NCBI GenBank assembly: GCA_963849305.1
Contig: CAWKGV010000006.1
Coordinates: 434,001-498,000 of the forward strand
Reading direction: 5' to 3'
DNA: 64,000 nucleotides
From: CAWKGV01 sp963849305
GTDB taxonomy: Bacteria > Pseudomonadota > Alphaproteobacteria > Acetobacterales > Acetobacteraceae
Below the pieces are notes generated by a model. That model ran no database searches and was not told the DNA's origin. It saw only the letters and a list, made by a program, of their open reading frames with translations. The position numbers and the translations under genes are program-made. Each line of letters starts with the position of its first letter. Position 1 is the stretch's first letter. This document shows, in pieces, positions 42,999-51,559 of this stretch.

Positions 42999-43771
42999 GT
43001 CGCGACCTCCTGCGCCCGGGCCATCAGCAAGGCACGGGTCCGGCGCTCCATCACCGCTGCCCGAAGCCTGGTCATCACAATGGCTGCGAAGCAGGCCGTG
43101 TACCCCAACGTGGTGAACAGCAAGGGCCAGAGCATCCCGACATACATTGTCGGCGCCCCGGTCAGCGATATCGTGGCAGGTTGATGCAGCGTGTTCCACC
43201 AATCGACACTGAACTTGATGATGGGCAAATTAATGACGCCGACCAACGCCAGAATGGCCCCGGCTCGATAGCCGCGCTCGGGATTGTCGAAGGCACGAAC
43301 CAGCGCGATGTGCCCGAGATACAAAAAGAACAGAACCAACACCGACGTTAAACGGGCATCCCATACCCACCAGGCGCCCCACATCGGCTTGCCCCAGAGA
43401 CTACCGGTGCAGAGGCAGAGCGCGGTAAAGGCTGCGCCAACCGGCCCGATTTCCACTGCCGCGAGATCGGCCAGGGGATGACGCCAGACCAGAGCGACCG
43501 CCGAGCAGACCGCCAAGCTGAGATAACCGGCAGAGGCGAGCCAGGCGGCGGGTACGTGGATGTACATTATCCGGACTGCGTCGCCTTGCTGCCAGTCGGC
43601 GGGCGAGAAGAACAATCCCCAAACGATGCCGATGGCGGTCAGCATCACCCCCGCCACCGCGACCCACGGCAGCAGCACGCCCGAGACCCTCAGGAACCGG
43701 CCGGGGTTGGCAAAGCGGTGAAGATTGCGCCGGGCCGGCGCCACGCTCGCGGTCACGTCCACTTGCGGCAT
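42995..43771 (-). CDS. ccmC: Haem transporter CcmC
   Basis: A 258-residue six-segment membrane protein with the haem-handling motif WGAWWVWDARLTSVLVLFFL and YIHVPAAWLASAGYL, plus SVDWWNTLHQPATI in the second His loop. It loads haem on CcmE together with CcmD. It is the first gene of the cluster; the usual ccmA and ccmB are not upstream, where an EVE-domain gene runs divergently. Confidence 0.97.
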   Translation of the reverse strand: MPQVDVTASVAPARRNLHRFANPGRFLRVSGVLLPWVAVAGVMLTAIGIVWGLFFSPADWQQGDAVRIMYIHVPAAWLASAGYLSLAVCSAVALVWRHPLADLAAVEIGPVGAAFTALCLCTGSLWGKPMWGAWWVWDARLTSVLVLFFLYLGHIALVRAFDNPERGYRAGAILALVGVINLPIIKFSVDWWNTLHQPATISLTGAPTMYVGMLWPLLFTTLGYTACFAAIVMTRLRAAVMERRTRALLMARAQEVAT

Positions 43772-43894
43772 CCCCTCCCCGCTTCTTCTCCTACCTCATG
43801 TCCGCCCGAGGAAGAAGATCGCCCGTGTTGCTTCGCGGTAAGCCTTACACACGATAGCATGATGGAAAATGGCGGACCTGAGGGGCGTGGCGCG

Positions 43895-44311
43895 GTGACC
43901 CAATACTGGCTGGTGAAGACGGAGCCTGATGCGTTCTCCTGGGACCAGCAGATCGCCAACGGCGTGGAGCCATGGACGGGTGTACGCAACCACACGGCCA
44001 GGAACCACCTTAAAGCGATGCAGGTTGGCGATCTTGCGTTTTTCTACCATTCCAATATCGGCAAGGAGATCGTGGGGGTGGTGAAGGTGGTGCGGGCCGC
44101 TTACCCCGATCCGTCCGCGGAGAAGGGCGCGTGGGTGAGCGTGGACATGGAAGCGGTCGGCCCGATGCCGAAGCCGGTTTCGCTGGCCGCGATTAAGGCC
44201 GACCCCGAGTTTGCGGACTTCGCCCTGGTCCGGCAATCTCGGCTGTCGGTCGTACCGGTCTCGCTCGCTCACTGGAGGCGCATTTGCCGGATGGGTGGAT
44301 GGAAGGGCTAA
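43895..44311 (+). CDS. EVE domain-containing protein
   Basis: A 138-residue protein of the EVE/PUA-like family, thought to bind modified nucleobases. It shows TQYWLVKTEPDAFSWDQQIA, WTGVRNHTARNHLKAMQVGD, FYHSNIGKEIVGVVKVV and the SRLSVVPVSLAHWRRI end. I chose GTG 43895 because it gives the usual family N-terminus and has GAGGGG upstream; ATG 43859 would add 12 residues. It is divergent from ccmC. Confidence 0.88.
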   Translation: MTQYWLVKTEPDAFSWDQQIANGVEPWTGVRNHTARNHLKAMQVGDLAFFYHSNIGKEIVGVVKVVRAAYPDPSAEKGAWVSVDMEAVGPMPKPVSLAAIKADPEFADFALVRQSRLSVVPVSLAHWRRICRMGGWKG

Positions 44312-44423
44312 ATGAGCGGCGCCGGGCCGATCTGGTGGAGCCCCGGCATGAACCATCGGACGCTCTGAGCGCGAGGGCCGGCATCCGCGACAAACAATAG
44401 AGGAACGACAGAGGGACACGCCC

Positions 44424-46373
44424 ATGCCAGACACCCAGCCCGCCGAAGGCCAGACACTTCCGGTCCGTCCCGAGATCGCGGCTCACGCGCATGTCAGCCA
44501 CGAGCGGTATCGCGAGATGTATGAGCGGGCTGCTCGCGCTCCCGACGCATTCTGGGCCGAACAGGCCAGGCGCATTCCCTGGATCAAGGCGCCAACCAAT
44601 ATCAAAAACACAAGCTTCGAGGGCAATGTCTCGATCAAGTGGTTCGAGAATGGCACGCTCAACGCCTCGGCCGCCTGTCTGGACCGGCATCTCGAGGCGC
44701 GTGGCGACCAAGCCGCGATTATCTGGGAAGGCGACGATCCCTCGGTCAGTAAGACGATCACCTATCGCGAGCTGCACGAACAGGTGTGCCGTTGCGCGAA
44801 TGCGCTGAAATCGCTTGGCGTCAAAAAGAGCGATCGCGTCACCATCTATCTCCCGATGGTGCCGGAAGCAGCGGTGATGATGCTGGCTTGCGCACGGATC
44901 GGCGCGGTCCACTCGGTTGTCTTCGGCGGGTTCTCGCCCGACAGCTTGGCCAGTCGCATTCAGGACTGTGAGTCGACGATTCTCATCACCGCCGATGAGG
45001 GCCGGCGCGGCGGGCGCAAAGTACCACTGAAAGCGAACGCCGACGTGGCGTTGAAGAGCTGCCCCGGCGTGAACACGGTGATCGTGGTGAAGGTCACTGG
45101 CGCGGACGTGCCGATGCAGGCTGGGCGCGACCACGACTACGCTCGTCTGCTCGCCGACACCTCGCCGGAGTGCCCGCCCGCCGAACTGAATGCGGAAGAC
45201 CCGCTGTTCATCCTTTACACCTCGGGGAGCACCGGGCAGCCCAAAGGCGTGCTGCACACAACCGGCGGCTACATGGTTTGGGCGAGCTTCACCCAGGAGA
45301 TCGTATTCGATTATCAGCCGGGAGAGATCTACTGGTGTACCGCCGACGTGGGTTGGGTCACGGGTCATACGTATATCGTGTACGGCCCGCTGGCCAATGG
45401 CGCGACCTCGGTGATGTTTGAGGGCATCCCCAACTACCCTGACAGCTCGCGCTTCTGGCAGGTGGTGGACAAGCATAAGGTCAACATCCTCTACACCGCG
45501 CCGACCGCAATTCGCGCGCTAATGCGTGATGGCGATGGGCCGGTGAAGAAAACCTCGCGCAAGAGCTTGCGCGTCCTGGGCAGCGTGGGCGAGCCGATCA
45601 ACCCGGAGGCGTGGCTCTGGTATTACCGCGTGGTCGGCGAGCACCGTTGCCCGATCGTGGATACCTGGTGGCAAACCGAGACGGGCGGCATCCTGATCAG
45701 TCCGCTGCCCGGTGCGACGGCGCTCAAGCCGGGTTCGGCGACTCTGCCGCTGCCGGGCGTGCATCCGATGCTGGTGGACGGCGACGGAAACGAGCTGCGC
45801 GGCGCGTGCGAGGGCAACCTTTGCATCGCGGATTCATGGCCCGGGCAGATGCGGACGGTGTTCGGCGATCACGAGCGGTTCGTGCAGACCTATTTCTCGA
45901 CCTTCAAAGGACTGTACTTCACCGGCGACGGCGCCCGGCGTGATGAAGACGGATACTATTGGATCACCGGCCGCGTGGACGACGTGATCAACGTCTCGGG
46001 CCACCGCATGGGCACCGCGGAGGTGGAAAGTGCGCTCGTCGCGCATCCGAAGGTCGCCGAGGCCGCTGTTGTCGGCTTTCCCCATGACCTCAAGGGCCAG
46101 GGGATTTACGCCTATGTAACCCTAACGCTCGGCGAAGAGCCGGACGAGGCGCTGCGCAAGGAGCTGGTCGTCTGGGTGCGCCAGCAGATCGGGCCGATTG
46201 CCGCGCCGGATGTAATCCACTGGGCACCGGCCCTGCCGAAGACGCGCAGCGGCAAGATCATGCGTCGCATCCTGCGCAAGATCGCGGCCAACGAGACGGA
46301 CAGCCTCGGTGACATCTCGACCCTTGCCGACCCAGCGGTTGTGAACGAGCTGGTCGCCAATCGTGTCGGGTAA
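44424..46373 (+). CDS. acsA: Acetate-CoA ligase (acetyl-CoA synthetase)
   Basis: A 649-residue AMP-forming acetyl-CoA synthetase of normal length. Adenylation motifs are ILYTSGSTGQPKGV, DTWWQTETGGILI and YWITGRVDDVINVSGHRMGT. The C-terminal catalytic and acetylation Lys is in TRSGKIMRRIL, at about residue 610. It activates imported acetate, matching the SatP-like carrier elsewhere in the window. A hairpin follows the gene. Confidence 0.97.
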   Translation: MPDTQPAEGQTLPVRPEIAAHAHVSHERYREMYERAARAPDAFWAEQARRIPWIKAPTNIKNTSFEGNVSIKWFENGTLNASAACLDRHLEARGDQAAIIWEGDDPSVSKTITYRELHEQVCRCANALKSLGVKKSDRVTIYLPMVPEAAVMMLACARIGAVHSVVFGGFSPDSLASRIQDCESTILITADEGRRGGRKVPLKANADVALKSCPGVNTVIVVKVTGADVPMQAGRDHDYARLLADTSPECPPAELNAEDPLFILYTSGSTGQPKGVLHTTGGYMVWASFTQEIVFDYQPGEIYWCTADVGWVTGHTYIVYGPLANGATSVMFEGIPNYPDSSRFWQVVDKHKVNILYTAPTAIRALMRDGDGPVKKTSRKSLRVLGSVGEPINPEAWLWYYRVVGEHRCPIVDTWWQTETGGILISPLPGATALKPGSATLPLPGVHPMLVDGDGNELRGACEGNLCIADSWPGQMRTVFGDHERFVQTYFSTFKGLYFTGDGARRDEDGYYWITGRVDDVINVSGHRMGTAEVESALVAHPKVAEAAVVGFPHDLKGQGIYAYVTLTLGEEPDEALRKELVVWVRQQIGPIAAPDVIHWAPALPKTRSGKIMRRILRKIAANETDSLGDISTLADPAVVNELVANRVG

Positions 46374-46379
46374 CAAACG

Positions 46380-46411
46380 GCCCTCCCACATCCTAGCGAA
46401 CGCGGGAGGGC
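46380..46411 (+). terminator. Hairpin after acsA
   Basis: GCCCTCCC (46380-46387) and GGGAGGGC (46404-46411) form a perfect 8-bp stem around a 16-base loop, starting six bases after the acsA stop. There is no U-run, so it may work as a weak intrinsic terminator or mRNA 3'-end stabiliser. Confidence 0.6.
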
Positions 46412-46477
46412 GACCGCGTCGGCCCGATCTCCCGCCGGTGAGGCAACATCTCCTAGATCCGGAGCGCTAGGCGCCAT

Positions 46478-47170
46478 ATGCATGGGCACGAGGGGCTGCT
46501 GGCGCATGTCGGCTACGGCGCCGTGGCGCTTGCGGTCGGTCTGGAGAGTATCGGCGTACCCTTTCCCGGCGAAGCGTCGTTGCTCGCCGCCGCAGCTTAC
46601 GCCGCCACGACTCACCGCTTGGACATCGCGCTGGTCATCGCCGCGGCAGCAGCTGGCGCGGCCGTGGGGGGCACGATCGGCTTCTGGGTGGGCCGCGAAT
46701 TCGGGTTCCGCCTACTTTTGCGCTATGGCCGCTATATCTGGCTCACCGACCGGCGGATAAAGCTGGGGCAATACCTGTTCCGCCGTTACGGCGGCACGGT
46801 CGTGTTCTTCGGGCGATTTGTCGCCGTTCTGCGAGCGCTGGCCTCGTTCCTGGCCGGCGCCAACCGAATGGCTTGGCCGCGATTCTTGTTCTTCAACGCG
46901 GCGGGCGCGATTGTATGGGCAGCGATCTATGGCATCGCTGCCTTCGAGTTCGGGAAGCAACTCCATCGCCTGCTGGGTCCGGTGGGCGCGGTCGTCGGCG
47001 CCGTGGTACTGGTGCTGCTCCTGGCGGGTTTTATCTTCCTGCGCCGACACGAGCAGCAATTGTCGGATGAGGCAGAGCGGGCGCTGCCGGGACCGATCGA
47101 CCCTAACCCAATGGGCCGACGGCACAGCCGGCATTCGGAAAAGCCGGAACGACCGCTCAGCCGGGACTAA
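46478..47170 (+). CDS. DedA family membrane protein
   Basis: A 230-residue DedA/VTT-domain protein with five or six membrane segments. It shows GLESIGVPFPGEASLLAAAA, GGTIGFWVGREFGFRLLLRY, FRRYGGTVVFFGRFVAVLRA and LAGANRMAWPRFLFFNAAGA, the family's re-entrant loop and Arg motifs. DedA proteins scramble or recycle lipid carriers. The C-terminal 40 residues are charged and cytoplasmic. Confidence 0.92.
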   Translation: MHGHEGLLAHVGYGAVALAVGLESIGVPFPGEASLLAAAAYAATTHRLDIALVIAAAAAGAAVGGTIGFWVGREFGFRLLLRYGRYIWLTDRRIKLGQYLFRRYGGTVVFFGRFVAVLRALASFLAGANRMAWPRFLFFNAAGAIVWAAIYGIAAFEFGKQLHRLLGPVGAVVGAVVLVLLLAGFIFLRRHEQQLSDEAERALPGPIDPNPMGRRHSRHSEKPERPLSRD

Positions 47171-47263
47171 CGGTTCGTTTCGATTTCATATTACTGGCTC
47201 GCCGCCGTCATCGAGGCGCAACGCCGCCGGCGCATAACGCGCGTCAATCCTGGGACACGCGAG

Positions 47264-47599
47264 ATGACGACCCTCGTTCACGAATTGCCGGGCCGGCTAC
47301 GGTTCAGGGTGCCTGACTTGAAGGGCCACCCAGAGCGGGCCGACGCCTTGGTAGCCGCCATGCTCGCCCGCTCTGGTGTGATCACTGCTTGGGCAAGCAC
47401 ACTGACCGGCAGCCTGACGGTGGAACACGACGGGGCATCGGACCGCCGCGCCGCGTTGTTGGCGACTCTTGGAGTCACGGCCCCGCGCCACCCCGCGATC
47501 CTGGACCAAATGCCACGCACTGCCGTCATGCTGGTTGATGCGCTGATCCAACGGCTGATAGAATGGGCCCTCCACGTCGCGGTCGCCACGCTGATCTGA
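47264..47599 (+). CDS. HMA2-domain small protein
   Basis: A 111-residue protein with an N-terminal ferredoxin-like HMA2 domain: LVHELPGRLRFRVPDLKGHP, then VITAWASTLTGSLTVEHDGA. It lacks the CxxC of true metal-chaperone HMA domains. A C-terminal hydrophobic helix (LIQRLIEWALHVAVATLI) could touch the membrane. The same domain is fused to the N-terminus of the P-type ATPase encoded 970 bases downstream, so it probably partners that pump. Confidence 0.75.
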   Translation: MTTLVHELPGRLRFRVPDLKGHPERADALVAAMLARSGVITAWASTLTGSLTVEHDGASDRRAALLATLGVTAPRHPAILDQMPRTAVMLVDALIQRLIEWALHVAVATLI

Positions 47600-47688
47600 C
47601 GCGGCTACGACCGGGGCACGCTTGCCCTGGAGTCCTCCCCGTCAGGGGCGCAGATTGCGCTCATCGGCGACGAGACGAGAGGCCCTCG

Positions 47689-48150
47689 ATGGCGCTGCTT
47701 GAAGATGGCTGGTCTGGCAATGTGGTGACTGTGGTGGCGGTGGGTGCGGCGGTGCTGGTCTTGCCGGTGCTGGTCCCCGGGCTCGCTCCACCGTTGCGAA
47801 CGGCCCTCAAGGCCGGGGTTGGCCTGTTCCTCGAATCCGAGTTCGAGGCCGAGGGCGGCTTGATCGACAAGCTTGTTGGCGACACGATCGAGGCCCTGCT
47901 GAGCGGCGCGTCCCAAGCGCGCACGGAGGCTGACCGCGAGCGACTGGCCCGCCGTGCCGCAGGACGTTTCGAGCAACGGGCACGCGCACGGGCCGAACAC
48001 TGGGGCCGTGATGATAGCGGAAAGAAACGGCGTTACGGCCGGCACGTGGCGCATCTCAAACGAGCCGTCGCGGCGGCCGAGCGGAACCGGCCAGCGGCGG
48101 AACGAGAGCTTCTGGCGGATGCCGTCGCCGGCGTGCCCGAGGATTGGTGA
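47689..48150 (+). CDS. DUF5132-like protein, glycine/alanine membrane helix plus charged tail
   Basis: A 153-residue protein. One N-terminal hydrophobic segment (VVTVVAVGAAVLVLPVLVPG) and an amphipathic stretch (LRTALKAGVGLFLESEFE) are followed by a long Arg/Ala/Glu-rich helix. The layout matches the shorter DUF5132 protein encoded next, of which it may be a distant relative. ATG 47689 is the first with a plausible site (GAGAGG). It is likely an accessory of the metal ATPase operon; the function is unknown. Confidence 0.6.
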   Translation: MALLEDGWSGNVVTVVAVGAAVLVLPVLVPGLAPPLRTALKAGVGLFLESEFEAEGGLIDKLVGDTIEALLSGASQARTEADRERLARRAAGRFEQRARARAEHWGRDDSGKKRRYGRHVAHLKRAVAAAERNRPAAERELLADAVAGVPEDW

Positions 48151-48246
48151 ACGGCCAGCTTCGGGTCACCGCACAAAGCGCCGTGAGGTCAAGTCGCATC
48201 GCTCGACAAACGCAGTACATATTGATGTTTCCGGGGGAGGCAGGAC

Positions 48247-48546
48247 ATGGCGATCGAGGATATCTTCGAGGGTAATCTCGGCACTGGTTTGGCAGTGGGG
48301 CTCGGGGTGGCGGTGCTCGGCCCCTTGGTGGGGCCGATTGTCGGCAACGTGCTTCGACCGGCGGCGAAGATGCTCATCAAGGGCGGCATCTACGTTTACG
48401 ACCAGGCGCGCGAGGCCGTTGCCCAAGTCAACGACGCGGCCGGCGACATGGTCGCCGAGGTGCGCGCCGACATGGCGGAACCGACAACGGCCCGAAGGCC
48501 GGGGAAGGGTCACGGCTCCGAGGCGCACCCCACGCCAGCAGGCTGA
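48247..48546 (+). CDS. DUF5132 family protein
   Basis: A 99-residue protein beginning MAIEDIFEGNLGTGLAVGLG, then VAVLGPLVGPIVGNVLRPAA, a glycine-zipper-like membrane helix. A charged amphipathic helix (YVYDQAREAVAQVNDAAGDM) and a polar tail follow. This is the DUF5132 pattern, commonly found beside HMA2 proteins and P-type ATPases. A GGGGGAGG is upstream of the ATG. It may scaffold or stabilise the pump encoded 21 bases downstream. Confidence 0.8.
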   Translation: MAIEDIFEGNLGTGLAVGLGVAVLGPLVGPIVGNVLRPAAKMLIKGGIYVYDQAREAVAQVNDAAGDMVAEVRADMAEPTTARRPGKGHGSEAHPTPAG

Positions 48547-48567
48547 TCCTGCCGAAACTCAGGCCTG

Positions 48568-51507
48568 ATGTCCCCCCGCGACGCCGGGGCTAACCCGACA
48601 GTCGTTCCCACGACAATCACGGCCGAGCCGGCCGTGATTGTCACTCATGCGTTGCCTGGCCGTACACGGTTCTCGGTTCGGGGACTACGGCGGTCGGCTG
48701 CCATGCAGGCACGCCTCCGACAGGGCGCCATGGAGCTTGCGGGTATCCGCGGGGCATGGCCCAGCGTGGAGACGGGCACCATCCTCGTCGCTCACGATTC
48801 GGGACTATCGGCGGCAATTATCGGCCGACGACTTGCGGCGTTAGCGCGGGAAAAGAGTAGGGCAGAGCCGCCGCCGCAGCGTCGCGAGCCTTGGCACGCG
48901 CGCAGCGTCGAGGAGGTTGCCGGGGCGCTTGCTACATCGCCCCAGGGGCTCTCCTCCGCCGAGGTGCGGGCGCGGCTTCAAAACGCCGGCCCGAACGTCA
49001 TTCCGGGTCCGTTGCCGCGCTCGCGGTTGAACATTCTGGCGGCTCAATTCGCGAACCTGCCGGCCGCGCTTTTGGCCACCGCGGGCGTGTTGTCGGTCGT
49101 TACCGGCGGCCTTGCGGAAGCCGCCACGATCGCTGGCGTCCTGGTGTTGAATGCCTCGCTAGGCTTCGCAGTAGAGAGCCGGGCCGAGCGCACGTTCGAA
49201 AGCCTCGCCGAACCCGAGGGCGCTCCGGTTAGCATTCTTCGCGACCGCCGGGCGATCGACGTGCCGCTGGCGGACGTGGTCCCTGGCGATGTCTTGCTGC
49301 TGGCGCGCGACCGCCCGGTGCCGGCTGATGCCCGCGTGCTACGGGCCGAAAATCTATCGATCAACGAGGCGATGCTGACCGGCGAGAGCCTGCCGGTGGC
49401 CAAATCCGCCGCGACGCTCGATCCGGAGGTTCCGCTCCCGGATCGCGCCAACATGGTGTGGCGCGGCACAGCGGTAACTGGCGGCAGCGGGGCGGCGATC
49501 GCGGTGGCGACCGGCCGCCAGAGCGAGATCGGGCGCATCCATGCGTTGCTCGGGGATGCGGCCGCGCCGCCAACGCCGATGCAGCGACAGCTCGACCAGA
49601 TCGGCCGAAAGCTCATCTGGATCTCGCTCGCCGCGTGCGGAGCGGTGTTCGGGATCGGCTTCCTGCGCGGCTTCGCTGTTCTCCAATTGCTTCGCTCGTC
49701 TGTCTCGCTCGGGGTTGCCGCCATTCCGGAGGGGCTGCCGACGGTTGCCACCACCACCCTCGCACGCGGAGTTGAGGAGGCGCGTCGGCATGGCGTGCTG
49801 GTGCGCCGGATCGATGCGGTGGAGACGCTCGGGGCCGTCGATGTCGTCTGCTTCGACAAAACCGGCACGCTCACCGCCAATCGTATGCGGGTGGCGGAAC
49901 TCGTGTCGGCGGAGGGCGACGTTCTAGCAACCGATCCGGGGCTCGATGTCGCCAGCGGCGCGGCTCTTCATCGACTGCTCCAGCTTGGCGTCCTTTGTAG
50001 CGAGACCGAGATCGCCGCGGATGGCAGGCCAAGCGGCTCGGCCACCGAGAACGCCTTGGTGGCCTGCGCACAACAAGCCGGGTTGGACCCGCTCACCGAG
50101 CGCCGACGCGCACCCCGGCTCTGGTCGCGGTATCGGAGCGAAGCTTATCGCTTCATGACGACCGGCCACCGCCTGACGGACCGGGATTCGAGCCTAGTCG
50201 CGGTGAAGGGCAGTCCGCCCGAGGTGCTGGCATTATGCGAGCACGAACTGTCCGGTGGCGAGCGCGTCCCGCTCACCCCAAAACGACGGGACGTGATCAC
50301 ACGCGCCAACGCCGCCATGGCGGAGCGGGCGCTGCGCGTACTCGGCTTCGCTTTCCGGGAAGACCCGACGCCCGAACCCGGGCCGGTCTCGGAGTTGACC
50401 TGGGTCGGGTTGGCCGGCCTTGCCGACCCGGTTCGCGACGGCGCGGCTGAGCTGATGCGTCGGCTGCGCGCGGCCCGCGTGCATCCTGTGGTAATGACCG
50501 GGGATCAGCCGGCCACGGCACGCGCGGTGGCAGAGGCGCTCGGCCCCGACGCGGGCAGCGTGGCGGTGCTCGACGGCGCCGATATTGATGGGCTGGAACA
50601 GGCTGCTCTGGGCGCGCTTGCCCGGAAGACTGATGTCTTCGCTCGCGTAAGTCCGGCACAGAAGCTGGCGATTGTCCGCGCGCTACAAGCAAGTGGCAGC
50701 CGGGTCGCAATGGTGGGTGACGGCTTCAACGACAGCCCGGCCCTGAAGACCGCCGATGTCGGCATCGCGATGGGCCTGCGCGGTGCCGAGGCGGCGCGTG
50801 AGGCGGCCGACGTGGTGCTGGTCTCCGACGAACTCGGCGCGGTGGCCGCCGCGATCGAGCGCGGGCGTGCCACTCGCGCCAACGTCCGTCGCGCAGCGCG
50901 CTATATGCTCGGCACCAACCTGAGCGAGATAGTAGTGGTGCTCGCCGGCACGACGGTTGGGGCGGGCGAGCCGCTCGCGGCGATGCAGCTTCTGTGGATC
51001 AATCTGATCTCCGACGTGCTGCCCGGCCTGGCGTTGGCCGGTGAAACTCCGTCTCTAGGGCTGATGGAAGCGCCTCCGCCGACGCATGACGAACCGATCC
51101 TGCCCGGAGCGGAGTGGCGGCGGCTGGCTCGCGAAGGTGGGGTGATCGCCATGGGTGCGATGGCCGCCGGAGCCTGGGGCGCACTGCGTTACGGCGCCTC
51201 CCCCGAGGTGCGGACCATGACCTTCGGCAGCCTGGTGCTGGGCCAGCTCACGCATGCGCTCAATTGCCGCGAAGCCCGGCCGGGGCCGAACCGGACGCTC
51301 GCGGCAGCGCTCACGGTCTCATTCGCCGCCCAGGTGGCGGCGGTGATGATTCCTGGACTGCGCGGATTGCTTGGCATCGTGCCCCTCGCCTGGCCCGACC
51401 TGGCCGTGATGCTGGCCGGCGGCTTGGTGCCCTTCGCGTCGAACCGCGCGCTGCGCGACGCGGCCCTCACGACGAGATCCTTGGCCACCGCCCCCTGGCC
51501 AGGCTGA
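48568..51507 (+). CDS. P-type cation-transporting ATPase with N-terminal HMA2 domain
   Basis: A 979-residue HAD-type cation pump. Residues about 20-95 repeat the HMA2 fold (VTHALPGRTRFSVRGLRRSA) without CxxC. A cation-ATPase N-terminal domain follows (SPQGLSSAEVRARLQNAGPN). Core motifs are TGES, IPEGLP (about 386-391) in M4, CFDKTGT with phosphorylated Asp430, MTGDQ and GDGFNDSPAL. M6 has LLWINLISDVLPGLALAGE. The IPEGLP motif and M6 resemble P2-type calcium/magnesium pumps rather than CPx heavy-metal pumps. The substrate is unknown; export of a divalent cation is likely. It is the last gene of the HMA2/DUF5132 module. Confidence 0.88.
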   Translation: MSPRDAGANPTVVPTTITAEPAVIVTHALPGRTRFSVRGLRRSAAMQARLRQGAMELAGIRGAWPSVETGTILVAHDSGLSAAIIGRRLAALAREKSRAEPPPQRREPWHARSVEEVAGALATSPQGLSSAEVRARLQNAGPNVIPGPLPRSRLNILAAQFANLPAALLATAGVLSVVTGGLAEAATIAGVLVLNASLGFAVESRAERTFESLAEPEGAPVSILRDRRAIDVPLADVVPGDVLLLARDRPVPADARVLRAENLSINEAMLTGESLPVAKSAATLDPEVPLPDRANMVWRGTAVTGGSGAAIAVATGRQSEIGRIHALLGDAAAPPTPMQRQLDQIGRKLIWISLAACGAVFGIGFLRGFAVLQLLRSSVSLGVAAIPEGLPTVATTTLARGVEEARRHGVLVRRIDAVETLGAVDVVCFDKTGTLTANRMRVAELVSAEGDVLATDPGLDVASGAALHRLLQLGVLCSETEIAADGRPSGSATENALVACAQQAGLDPLTERRRAPRLWSRYRSEAYRFMTTGHRLTDRDSSLVAVKGSPPEVLALCEHELSGGERVPLTPKRRDVITRANAAMAERALRVLGFAFREDPTPEPGPVSELTWVGLAGLADPVRDGAAELMRRLRAARVHPVVMTGDQPATARAVAEALGPDAGSVAVLDGADIDGLEQAALGALARKTDVFARVSPAQKLAIVRALQASGSRVAMVGDGFNDSPALKTADVGIAMGLRGAEAAREAADVVLVSDELGAVAAAIERGRATRANVRRAARYMLGTNLSEIVVVLAGTTVGAGEPLAAMQLLWINLISDVLPGLALAGETPSLGLMEAPPPTHDEPILPGAEWRRLAREGGVIAMGAMAAGAWGALRYGASPEVRTMTFGSLVLGQLTHALNCREARPGPNRTLAAALTVSFAAQVAAVMIPGLRGLLGIVPLAWPDLAVMLAGGLVPFASNRALRDAALTTRSLATAPWPG

Positions 51508-51559
51508 GCGGCACGGGTGCAAAGTGCTTCACGGCGAAGGCCAAGGGGAGGGGCACGAC

